The translations under genes and the position numbers were made by a program. From the NCBI GenBank assembly GCA_028728195.1, contig JAQYUY010000142.1, forward strand, positions 1 through 33,113: DNA of 33,113 nt. Reading direction: 5' to 3'. The notes beneath the pieces were generated by a model. That model was not told the origin of the DNA. It saw only the letters and a program-made list of their open reading frames with translations, and did not search any database. Below, one piece after another: positions 8,363 through 15,771 of the stretch (the stretch's first letter is position 1; every line of letters begins with the position of its first letter). This DNA is from Endozoicomonas sp. (ex Botrylloides leachii) (lineage in GTDB: Bacteria; Pseudomonadota; Gammaproteobacteria; Pseudomonadales; Endozoicomonadaceae).

Positions 8363-11300
8363 ATGAATAACACGCTTTCTTTTATTTATCGCAGCAGTTT
8401 TACTCTGCTGTTCGTTATTAACATAACGCTTTCCTTGCTAGCACATGCGCAACCCATCCATCCACAAACATCAACAAGCTCAACCCTGCATGCTTACTTG
8501 CAAAATAACTTAGGTCCTGAAGCTGCAGCCAAATTATCTTTCATTAAGCTGAAGTCCGATCATCAAGCCATCCAATTTATAGTGTGGGAGCCAGAACAAA
8601 CCCAAAGCTTCTCAATCTCAAAATCACTGATTCAATTCCTTTCAAATAACAATAATTTTTACAAACGAGACGATAACGATATCGCTTCTGTTAATACGTT
8701 TTACACCTGTTCACCCTCGGCACTCATGTTACCTGTACCCTTACAAAAAAATAGTGAAGTGTTTTTTTTTCAGCAAGGGCTGCCCCCTTGTCATGCATCT
8801 GAAACTTTATTAAAAAAACATGCAGACGGTGATGAGGAATTTTTCAACACAGGCAACACACATCACTGCTGGTCAATGGAATTATTTCCAGAAAAAACGC
8901 ACGTAGAGTTCACCCTTGACCCTAATAACGATGAAAATACAATAGCGACTGTCTTAATCTTAAATTATAAGCATTCTGGCATGAATCCGTTCATTGTTAA
9001 GGAAATACAAAACGCCATAAACCCCAATTTAACAGACAACCCACAGCACCTTATTAATGGAAATATAAAATATACCTACCAACAATCGCCTATCAACTGC
9101 AACTTAATGCTCTTTAGCTGCGCTGAACAAAACAACACTTATCAAAAAGCAGCACAAGCACAACAAATGATTCATGTGTTAACACAATGCTGTCCCAATT
9201 TAGCTAAGAATGAAGAGGATGACATCATTCAGTCGGATTGTAGAATAAAGAATTTCGAAAAGGATCCTCCCGGGCAAGCCTCTATCTACATATGCCCTAC
9301 AAACCTTCTTCAAACTTACTCTGCCAGACTCTCTAGCTTTACTCGATTTCCAGAACAGCAAAAAAAGTTCCTCCCCCGCTTGGCGTTATTGGCCAAGGAC
9401 GGTTTTTATTACACAGGATACAGCGATCAAACTAAATGCTGGTATTGCGGAATAACAGCACATTGTTGGGAATTCGGAGACCAAAGCGCCTTTTTTGACG
9501 ACTCGCACAGAACGCAACGCCATAACCAGGGCTGCCCGGTTGTAACAAATACGACAGAGGAAAACGACCCCCTGCTCACAGCATATGAACAAAGGTTAAA
9601 AGCCCTCGAGCCTTTCCTCAACACAACCCAAGGAAACAGTCACCGCCCAATACAGCAACAAAGGTTATGTCAACAACAAAAACAGCCACTCTCTATTATC
9701 TTCGGAAATTTTTTTAATGCAGAACAAGAAGCCTTTGTAAGAAGCTTAGATCTTTCTTTAGAAGCAAATCGTTATCAAACGTTTGCCACATGGCCATGTT
9801 ATCCAGCACCTATGTTGCCCATTGATTTAGCTGAAGAAGGCTTTTTTTATTTAGGTAATTTAGATCGTGCACAATGTGCATTTTGTTCTGGCATACTTCG
9901 TAACTGGGCAGCTAATGATGTTGTTCAAGAGCAGCATTCTCGACACTTTGGCAACTGCAGCATGCATAAGGGCGACAGTCGTAACCAACCCTTAGAGCCT
10001 AACATAAGGAACCAGAATCTACAGGAACTAACTGCAAAGATTGAAGCCATTAAACATAATGACAAACAATACAATATCCTTACAGAGTTAGAAAAAAGAA
10101 AATTGTCTGAGTGTTTATCGTTGAATAATCCGACAAGTCCGCACATGCAACATTATCAAACACGCCAAGCAACATTTAATGATTCTTGGCCAACTAGAAT
10201 CAAAGCCACAAAAGAGCAAATCGCTAAGGCTGGTTTTTTTTACCTTAATGAGTCTGACAAAACGAAATGCTTCTACTGTAATGGCGGGTTACAAAACTGG
10301 GATGATAATGATGATCCCTTTATTGAACATGCTAAATGGTTCCCAAGATGTGCGTTCATAATTAGTACTTTAGGCGTTACATACGTCAAAGGCATTCTGG
10401 ATCGCCACCCTAACTTAAACCGTCCATTGATAAGAAACCCCGTTACTCTTGATAACCTAACTGCTACTATAAACAGTAAACAACCTGACAACACACCCCA
10501 TACAACTCATACCACGACGTCGCCAAAAGAACACCCAAGTACAGCACCTGCTGAAGGAGCCTGTGCTGGTGAGCCTATGCTTACAGATCAACACGAACAA
10601 CAGATGACTATTACTAATGAAAAAAGAAAATTATCTGAGCTTTTACCGTTGAATTATCCGTCAAGTCCGCACATGAGATGTTTGGCAACGCGCATACAAA
10701 CATTTAATCATTCTTGGCCAAAGAGAATAAAAGCCTCAACAGAGCAAATCGCTAAGGCTGGTTTTTTTTACCTTGGTATGTCTGACAAAACGACATGCTA
10801 CTACTGTAATGGCGGAGTAGAAAACTGGGGTAATAATGATGATCCGTTTATTGAACATGCTAAATGGTTCCCAGGATGTGCGTTCATAATTCGTACTTTA
10901 GGCGTTACATACGTCAAAGGTATTCTGAATCGCCACCCTAACTTAAACCGCCCATGGATAGGAAACGCCGTTAATCTTGATGACCTAACTGCTGCTATAA
11001 ACAGTAAACAACATGACAACACACCTCATACAACTCACACCACGACGTTACCAAAAGAACACGCAAACACAGCACCGGCTGAAGGAGCCTGCGCTGGTGA
11101 GCCTATGCTTACAGATCAACAGATGACTATTACTAATGAAATTACGATTACAGCTCCAACTGGACAGGTTAAAAACGCCCTAAACGATATACTCCCCTTA
11201 TCACAACCTTATCATCAGAACAGGCAAGAGACCGGCAATCGTCAAGCAACGTTTCAAGGACAATACTCTCAACACAGTCACTTAGCTGAGGTGGGCTTAT

Positions 11301-11917
11301 TTCTATCAGCCGAGAACACGTTAACATGCTACTACTGCAATGGAAAACTAACCTTCACAGATATTGCTAATGAACAACCAATAATAGCCCACGGTCAATA
11401 TTACCCAAATTGCCCCCTAAACTATCATCTAGGCGGGGTAGATTTTGCACAATTGATGAAGAATAAGAACCTCAGTCGAGAAAATAAGAATACTATTCTA
11501 ATAGAGCCTACTGTAGTAGCAGAGCTGCTAGCTCCAGCACAACAGGCTCGAGCGCAAGAACAAGCAATGCAAATTCAAGCTCAAGAAAACCCAATTCAAA
11601 CACGAGAAGCCTGGCCACACACACAACGGGGTCAGGAACAATACAATAACAACCAGTATTTACCAGAAAACCCTGCCTCACTTCCACAAGAGGCACCAGC
11701 AACGACATCATCCATTGAAGCAACACTGCCTCAAAGTCTAAATCAAACATTAGAAAAAATGCTGTGCCCCAGCTGCAAAGAGAGCCAAAATGACATATTG
11801 TTTATACCTTGTGGTCATATAGCCTATTGCTCAAGCTGCAGTGAGAAAAAGAAACCAAAGCGATGTCCACAATGCAATGAAATGATTACAGATCGGCTCA
11901 AAATCTACAGGAGTTGA
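8363..11917 (+). CDS. Secreted IAP-like protein: five BIR domains and a C-terminal RING (predicted E3 ubiquitin ligase effector)
   Basis: The 1184-residue protein starts at the ATG at 8363 (a TTG at 8354 is possible; neither has a clear Shine-Dalgarno). Residues 1-30 look like a Sec signal peptide ending AHA. Residues 31-320 are unrecognised. BIR zinc ligands: BIR1 Cys359/Cys362 with a divergent His-Cys end (Cys391); BIR2 Cys505/Cys508/His525/Cys532; BIR3 Cys636/Cys639/His656/Cys663; BIR4 Cys812/Cys815/His832/Cys839; BIR5 Cys989/Cys992/His1010/Cys1017. BIR3 and BIR4 carry the GG(L/V)xxWxxxDDP and EHAKWFPxC signatures of cIAP/XIAP type II BIRs, including both tryptophans of the IAP-binding-motif groove. 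The RING has all eight ligands (Cys1135 to Cys1171) with XIAP-like spacing and ends LKIYRS, like the KIFMS tail of XIAP. In animals IAPs bind caspases or Smac-type peptides and ubiquitinate them. Bacteria lack this pathway, so action inside a eukaryotic host is inferred. The gene is flanked by inverted IS1 remnants. Confidence 0.95.
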   Translation: MNNTLSFIYRSSFTLLFVINITLSLLAHAQPIHPQTSTSSTLHAYLQNNLGPEAAAKLSFIKLKSDHQAIQFIVWEPEQTQSFSISKSLIQFLSNNNNFYKRDDNDIASVNTFYTCSPSALMLPVPLQKNSEVFFFQQGLPPCHASETLLKKHADGDEEFFNTGNTHHCWSMELFPEKTHVEFTLDPNNDENTIATVLILNYKHSGMNPFIVKEIQNAINPNLTDNPQHLINGNIKYTYQQSPINCNLMLFSCAEQNNTYQKAAQAQQMIHVLTQCCPNLAKNEEDDIIQSDCRIKNFEKDPPGQASIYICPTNLLQTYSARLSSFTRFPEQQKKFLPRLALLAKDGFYYTGYSDQTKCWYCGITAHCWEFGDQSAFFDDSHRTQRHNQGCPVVTNTTEENDPLLTAYEQRLKALEPFLNTTQGNSHRPIQQQRLCQQQKQPLSIIFGNFFNAEQEAFVRSLDLSLEANRYQTFATWPCYPAPMLPIDLAEEGFFYLGNLDRAQCAFCSGILRNWAANDVVQEQHSRHFGNCSMHKGDSRNQPLEPNIRNQNLQELTAKIEAIKHNDKQYNILTELEKRKLSECLSLNNPTSPHMQHYQTRQATFNDSWPTRIKATKEQIAKAGFFYLNESDKTKCFYCNGGLQNWDDNDDPFIEHAKWFPRCAFIISTLGVTYVKGILDRHPNLNRPLIRNPVTLDNLTATINSKQPDNTPHTTHTTTSPKEHPSTAPAEGACAGEPMLTDQHEQQMTITNEKRKLSELLPLNYPSSPHMRCLATRIQTFNHSWPKRIKASTEQIAKAGFFYLGMSDKTTCYYCNGGVENWGNNDDPFIEHAKWFPGCAFIIRTLGVTYVKGILNRHPNLNRPWIGNAVNLDDLTAAINSKQHDNTPHTTHTTTLPKEHANTAPAEGACAGEPMLTDQQMTITNEITITAPTGQVKNALNDILPLSQPYHQNRQETGNRQATFQGQYSQHSHLAEVGLFLSAENTLTCYYCNGKLTFTDIANEQPIIAHGQYYPNCPLNYHLGGVDFAQLMKNKNLSRENKNTILIEPTVVAELLAPAQQARAQEQAMQIQAQENPIQTREAWPHTQRGQEQYNNNQYLPENPASLPQEAPATTSSIEATLPQSLNQTLEKMLCPSCKESQNDILFIPCGHIAYCSSCSEKKKPKRCPQCNEMITDRLKIYRS
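10090..11145 (+). repeat. Tandem 528-bp duplication inside the BIR/RING gene
   Basis: Bases about 10090-10616 recur at 10618-11145 with an offset of exactly 528 bp (176 codons): for example TTGAACATGCTAAATGG at 10323 and 10851. Each unit encodes one BIR plus a Thr/His-rich linker (TTHTTT, then APAEGACAGEPMLTDQ). The first unit has a 9-nt insertion (HEQ codons) at its end. The high nucleotide identity indicates a recent duplication or ongoing gene conversion. Confidence 0.92.
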
Positions 11918-11929
11918 TCGTACTATCAG

Positions 11930-12095
11930 TATATAAACTGGCCAATGACTTTATTATGAACTTCTGCTGATCTTGAACAGCAGATAGACCGACGGCAAAA
12001 CTGCTTCAAACGTGTTCTAAAATTGAGGGTTTGCCGTTCTATACGCTGAGTAAAGCGTTTATCTATAATATATCGCTGTTCTGGGTTGATGCTCA
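11930..12095 (-). pseudogene. IS1-family transposase 3' remnant (minus orientation)
   Basis: The reverse complement translates to INPEQRYIIDKRFTQRIER followed by QTLNFRTRLKQFCRRSIC and SAEVHNKVIGQFI, the C-terminal portion of an IS1-type transposase (the RxTQRIER and HxKVIG motifs). The N-terminal two thirds are missing. It begins 12 nt after the BIR/RING stop codon, points back at that gene, and mirrors the remnant at 8005-8114. Confidence 0.82.
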
Positions 12096-12167
12096 TTGCC
12101 ATCCTTAGTTAAGGATTTTTCCCATAGCTAAATCCTAGGTTTAACCATATGCCATTACAAAACCCTT

Positions 12168-12191
12168 GAAAGCAATAAATAAGTTGCTTTC
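12168..12191. promoter_or_regulatory. Palindrome in the promoter of the decayed hipB copy
   Basis: GAAAGCAA (12168-12175) and TTGCTTTC (12184-12191) form a perfect 8-bp dyad with an 8-nt spacer. It resembles the AAAGCAAT dyad upstream of the intact hipB at 31126-31147, so it may be a relic of the same type of operator. Confidence 0.45.
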
Positions 12192-12246
12192 AGGAGGTTT
12201 TAGGATCATCTTGCCTTTAAAGCAATATATGTGTTTACACAATGGC

Positions 12247-12455
12247 ATGAGTACTTTACTTCAGTAGCTCAAAAAGAGGCATTGAGATTTAGGTCTCAAA
12301 CAAAACGACATGATGTTGTGTGTTGGCGTTTCTCGCCAACAATATCAACATTTGGAATCTAAAGGGAATCCACAGCTGTTCTTGCCGTTATTGAAGGTAA
12401 ATCGGCTGATACGTAGGAAGCAGATTCAGAAGGTCCTGGCTCTGTCGTGAGCCAT
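12247..12455 (+). pseudogene. Decayed hipB-like antitoxin gene
   Basis: This stretch closely matches the intact hipB at 31213-31581 (for example CTCAAACAAAACGACATGATGTTG in both). Codon 6 is TAG where the intact gene has CAG. A 73-bp internal deletion, apparently between two GGCTG-type repeats (31340 and 31413 in the intact copy), shifts the frame. No hipA follows; the matching sequence stops around 12455 and is replaced by an IS1 fragment. The copy is dead. Confidence 0.85.
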
Positions 12456-12559
12456 ATTGGGCGTGTTTTGCAACTCATTTAAACGACAACCATCTATTAT
12501 TAAGAAACTACCTCACCACCCAGTAGCATAACTTCCCGTCGAAAATACCAAAATGGAAA

Positions 12560-12863
12560 TACTCTTGCTCACGCCTCTGATAGAAGATCAAGCAAGACAT
12601 TAAAGAAACTATTGAAAAAACTGGACCCTTATAAAATTAGCTACTACGGTACCGATGATTGAAAACCTTACAACTCACATCTGAATAAAGATAGGCGCGT
12701 GGTTAGCAAGGTATTTACTCAGCGGGTAGAGCACAACAATCTAAATTTTCTAACTCGATTGAAGCGCCTTCTGCGAAAAACCATTTGCTTTTTGAAATCG
12801 TCCAAATTACACGACAAACTGATTGTTGAGTTCATATCCCGTGAGCGCTATCAACTGGTTTGA
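12560..12863 (+). pseudogene. IS1-family transposase 3' fragment
   Basis: Plus-strand translation gives SKTLKKLLKKLDPYKISYYG then, after an in-frame TGA where Trp is expected, KPYNSHLNKDRRVVSKVFTQ, VEHNNLNFLTRLKRLLRKTI and SSKLHDKLIVEF. This is the C-terminal two thirds of an IS1 InsB-type transposase, ending at a TGA at 12861-12863. The premature stop and missing N-terminus make it inactive. It points into the polysaccharide cluster. Confidence 0.8.
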
Positions 12864-12965
12864 TTTATCACCCAAAAAAGAATATAAAGGAGGTGACCCT
12901 AGAGAAATATCAGGATAAGCTTATTCATAAGATAAACTTTCCGTGCCGGCGCAATAACTCACCGT

Positions 12966-12975
12966 GCGGTAGCGT
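12966..12975 (+). promoter_or_regulatory. ops element core (RfaH recruitment, JUMPstart-like)
   Basis: GCGGTAGCGT matches 10 consecutive positions of the 12-nt ops consensus GGCGGTAGCGTG. It sits 14 nt before the EPS regulator relic and about 350 bp before the first intact gene of the polysaccharide cluster. That is where ops sites are found in enterobacterial and related O-antigen or capsule operons, letting RfaH suppress termination over long transcripts. No rfaH gene is in the window. Confidence 0.7.
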
Positions 12976-12988
12976 CCCTGAAAGAAAA

Positions 12989-13298
12989 ATGCCACAGCCA
13001 AAAAATACAGGGGATATATCGTTTCAAGATGAGCTCTAGCTTCGTCTAATGAGAGTGCTGGAAAAGAACCCTGAAGCTAGGTAACTTCGCCAAATCAGAT
13101 CGTAAGATTGGCTATGCCTACTTCCTTACTCCCGAAGGTATGACCGAAAAAACAAAAACCACAGCGCGATTCCTGAAAAGAAAAATGGCTGAGCACGGAC
13201 AGTTTCAGGTGGAAATTGAGCAGCTAAAAGCTGAAATGCAGCAGGCAGAACAGCAGGGTGATTTTGCTGAAAAAAATAAGTTAAGTAATCAGGTTTAG
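12989..13298 (+). pseudogene. Broken EPS-associated MarR-family transcriptional regulator
   Basis: The reading from the ATG at 12989 gives MPQPKNTGDISFQDEL, a TAG, then LRLMRVLEKNPEAR, which matches the start of the EPS-associated MarR-like regulators. The wing and C-terminal helix follow in another frame from 13080: GNFAKSDRKIGYAYFLTPEG, then TARFLKRKMAEHGQFQVEIE and a coiled-coil tail ending at TAG 13296-13298. The recognition-helix segment between the two is deleted. Such regulators commonly head EPS and O-antigen clusters, so this marks the original beginning of the cluster. It cannot make a working HTH protein. Confidence 0.8.
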
Positions 13299-13321
13299 TT
13301 AATCTCATTAGGTATGCCATT

Positions 13322-13831
13322 TTGAAACTCAACTTAAGAAAAATTATATACGCATGTTTGGCAATTTACCTTCTATTAGTCGAATATTATATTCTAGATA
13401 AAAGCTTTAATAAGAAATTAATTAATGTAGTATTTTCTACGACGTATCACGGTGAGGGTGCCCCCGTCTTCACCTTGGGGTATAAAGATAATCTAAGAAA
13501 ACAATTAGTGAAGTCTACTCGTATGAATGGGTACGACTGTAGATCATTGAATCTCAAGATGTCTTTTTCTGGAACGCGTGTTTTTTTAGAAATAGAAGCA
13601 TACTGTGATTATTTAATTTTGGCTAATAAAGAGAAAGTGACGGAAATTATTGGGGATTATAAGAGGGTTATACAAATATCTCTCCCACAAAAGTCTGTTG
13701 ACATTAGATCTGTCCATCTGGGTCTTAATAACAGTGGTGCCGATAGTTTCCTATTAGGGCTCTTGGCTGTTATTTTTGTCATTATTGTATTTATGTCTCT
13801 TCCTTGGTTTTTGTTGCGTTCCGGAACGTGA
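13322..13831 (+). CDS. Small two-helix membrane protein of the polysaccharide cluster, unrecognised
   Basis: The 169-residue protein starts at a TTG codon (13322); AGG lies 9 nt upstream, and no in-frame ATG occurs near enough to be the start. A transmembrane helix at residues about 8-25 and another at about 142-165 enclose a periplasmic domain of about 115 residues containing two cysteines (YDCRSLN, EAYCDYL). This topology recalls small chain-length or assembly accessory proteins, but I see no Wzz signature (no proline-rich second helix), so I do not call it Wzz. It lies 10 nt upstream of the wzy gene and is probably co-transcribed with it. Confidence 0.6.
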   Translation: MKLNLRKIIYACLAIYLLLVEYYILDKSFNKKLINVVFSTTYHGEGAPVFTLGYKDNLRKQLVKSTRMNGYDCRSLNLKMSFSGTRVFLEIEAYCDYLILANKEKVTEIIGDYKRVIQISLPQKSVDIRSVHLGLNNSGADSFLLGLLAVIFVIIVFMSLPWFLLRSGT

Positions 13832-13841
13832 TGGATATGTT

Positions 13842-15065
13842 ATGAAAACTATCTGGTTTTTGGTTTTTTGGTGGCTGGTTTTTTCTTTTGGGGCTGCTTA
13901 TTTAGATACCGGTCTGGATCCTGTATCAGACAAAGTGGTTATTTTAGTAATTATTTTTTTATCTAGCATGGTGCTGGGCGCGCTGCTCAGAGGAGGAAAT
14001 AATTCAGGTGTTGGTCACGAAAATGTATCGTATGTTATAGTCGCCAGAACTGTAGGATTGATTCTTTTATTTCTGTTTCTATTTCAGCTCCCCGTTTGGA
14101 TTTATCTCGTTGAAAAATTATTTCAAGGCTATTCTTTGGCGAATATCCGGAAAAATCTTTTTATTGGTAGTGAGATAAGTCAGATCAACAAGATCTTATA
14201 TGGATATTCATATTCTGTTTTTTATAATATTTTATTAGTGTCTTCATTTGCATTTTTTTATTGTTATAAAAAGAAGTCTTTCTTGCTGTTTTCAATATTT
14301 TTTATTGCAATTTCAGGATATTTAAAGGGTTCAAGAGCTGAAGTTTATCAGTTTTTATTGGTTGGATTTATATATCTTTTCTCCGTAGATTTTAAATTAA
14401 TGTATCAGACTGTGAAAAGGTATTGGTTATATGTTTTATTTGCTCTGCTTGTGCTTTTTTTGCTTGTTTATTGGATTAGTATTTCTAGAGGAGGTGATTT
14501 TTTTCATGAAGTTGTTAAATATCATTCTGTTGGTTTTGTGTTGCTAAGTAAGTCTATTAATGGCCAGATTGGAATGTTAGATAATGATTTTAATTACGGA
14601 ATAGCTTTTTTTGGTGGGATTGATTTTTTGATTGGCTTGATCGCTCGATTTTTATTTTGGGAAGACTTTCAGACGCATACAAGAGCGGTATTAGATCTTC
14701 AAAATGTTTCAACACCGACGCAGACATTTACAGCGATTGTTAGCCCAAGTATGGAGTCCTATTCTCTAACTGGGCACAATGCCTTTTATACTTTGATGAT
14801 TACAGGTTATCAATCTTTCGGAGTATATGGCTGTATGCTTTTAGGTCTATTGCTCGGGTTCCTTATCAGGCATTTGATAATTGAGAGTGTAAATAAAGGT
14901 TTGGCTTCAAACTTTTATTTGATTATGTCTATCACTGTTGTTTCTATGGGTATTTTTTCTAGCGCTTTGGAAACTGTTGGTTTTTGGCTCACCATGATTG
15001 CGTTGAATGTAATTATGGCTTTGATCTTTTTTCATCCAAAGGGATCTCAGGATTTAGTAGGTTAA
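13842..15065 (+). CDS. wzy: Wzy-type O-antigen/oligosaccharide repeat-unit polymerase
   Basis: The 407-residue protein is almost entirely hydrophobic, with about 10-12 predicted membrane helices and a larger periplasmic loop around residues 225-330 (SISRGGDFFHEV to SMESYSLTGHNAFYTL). The short motif KGSRAE in a central loop and the loop ending GHNAFYTL are of the kind seen in oligosaccharide repeat-unit polymerases. Wzy proteins join lipid-linked repeat units in the periplasm and diverge strongly, so topology is the main evidence. The start at 13842 (MKTIWFLVF) begins 10 nt after the upstream stop; a longer reading from 13776 overlaps the previous gene and lacks support. Base composition is distinctly T-rich, as is common for wzy. 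Confidence 0.75.
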   Translation: MKTIWFLVFWWLVFSFGAAYLDTGLDPVSDKVVILVIIFLSSMVLGALLRGGNNSGVGHENVSYVIVARTVGLILLFLFLFQLPVWIYLVEKLFQGYSLANIRKNLFIGSEISQINKILYGYSYSVFYNILLVSSFAFFYCYKKKSFLLFSIFFIAISGYLKGSRAEVYQFLLVGFIYLFSVDFKLMYQTVKRYWLYVLFALLVLFLLVYWISISRGGDFFHEVVKYHSVGFVLLSKSINGQIGMLDNDFNYGIAFFGGIDFLIGLIARFLFWEDFQTHTRAVLDLQNVSTPTQTFTAIVSPSMESYSLTGHNAFYTLMITGYQSFGVYGCMLLGLLLGFLIRHLIIESVNKGLASNFYLIMSITVVSMGIFSSALETVGFWLTMIALNVIMALIFFHPKGSQDLVG

Positions 15066-15120
15066 AAAGTAAAAAGTCTTTACATTAATCTTAAGAAGTT
15101 CCTCAATTTAAGGTCATGCC

Positions 15121-15345
15121 TCATACTAGTTGATAATGATTTCTTGAAATAAATTCGCCAATGACTTTTTCATGGATTCCCTCTAACTTTGAGAAGCAAA
15201 TCGTGCGCCTGACTAAACGCTTGATACGTGCTCGAAATGTAAGGTTTTTCCTTTCAATACCTTGGGCAAATTTCTTACTAGCAACGTGCATCTCAAATGG
15301 TAGATGTGTTGTGTAAACACTGAAGCTATCTGTGTAGAAAAAGCT
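15121..15345 (-). pseudogene. IS1-family transposase 3' remnant (minus orientation)
   Basis: The reverse complement translates to FFYTDSFSVYTTHLPFEMHV, then ASKKFAQGIERKNLTFRARI, KRLVRRTICFSKLEGIHEKV and IGEFISRNHYQLV before a TGA. This is the intact C-terminus of an IS1-type transposase with no N-terminal part. It lies between wzy and a methyltransferase remnant, so its insertion probably destroyed the latter's 5' end. Confidence 0.85.
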
Positions 15346-15414
15346 GATCAGAAACCCAGCAGGTCTGAATTATACGACGATAAATCCATTCCTACAAATT
15401 TTTTAAATCATTAG

Positions 15415-15690
15415 TCTAAAGGAAAAAATATTGATCTTCTTTTTATTGATGCAGATCATAGTGCAGAGTCCGTACATGAGGACTTATGGGGTTATTTTCC
15501 TCTTACTAGTGATCATAGTATTATTTTGTTACACGGCGTTTATCCACTTAACGAAGATCAGACAACAGCTTCTATATATGGGGACGGCTATAAAGCTATC
15601 TGGGATTTTTCTAGAACGCCTGATGGATTCGAAATTGTAACAATTCCTTTTCCACCAGGTTTAACTATTTGTAGGAAGAGGTCTTCTTAG
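15415..15690 (+). pseudogene. 3' remnant of a class I SAM-dependent methyltransferase
   Basis: The frame ending at TAG 15688-15690 reads NIDLLFIDADHSAESVHEDL, then a Trp-containing strand, IILLHGVYPL and a tail ITIPFPPGLTICRKRSS-like. The LLFIDxDHSxExVxxDL pattern and the closing FPPGL..CRK are typical of the Methyltransf_24-type sugar methyltransferases in polysaccharide clusters. The SAM-binding Gly-rich N-terminal half is gone, replaced by the IS1 remnant upstream; the frame has a stop at 15412. It was probably once a repeat-unit O-methyltransferase. Confidence 0.7.
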
Positions 15691-15771
15691 GTCCCGTGGA
15701 ACCTATAGATATTATATATGGATCTGTAGTTATTTTAAGTGTTTGCTAAATATTATTCGAGATAAAAAATA

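Noticed and set aside
10090-11145. Repeated 528-bp units considered as a CRISPR-like or satellite array
   Set aside because: The repeats are in frame, encode BIR domains, and number only two; no short repeat-spacer structure occurs anywhere in the window.
8005-12095. An active composite transposon carrying the BIR/RING gene
   Set aside because: Both IS1 ends are short dead fragments without recognisable terminal repeats or a working transposase, so only a fossil relationship is supported.
12885-12900. AAAGGAGGTGA, a near-perfect Shine-Dalgarno sequence
   Set aside because: The only nearby in-frame start overlaps the site itself and the following frame reaches only into the broken regulator; no translatable gene could be supported.
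13126-13332. Minus-strand open frame of 68 codons
   Set aside because: The opposite strand clearly encodes the C-terminal part of an EPS-associated MarR-type regulator relic.
13322-13831. Wzz chain-length determinant
   Set aside because: Two flanking membrane helices fit, but the protein is short and lacks the proline-rich second helix and long coiled region.
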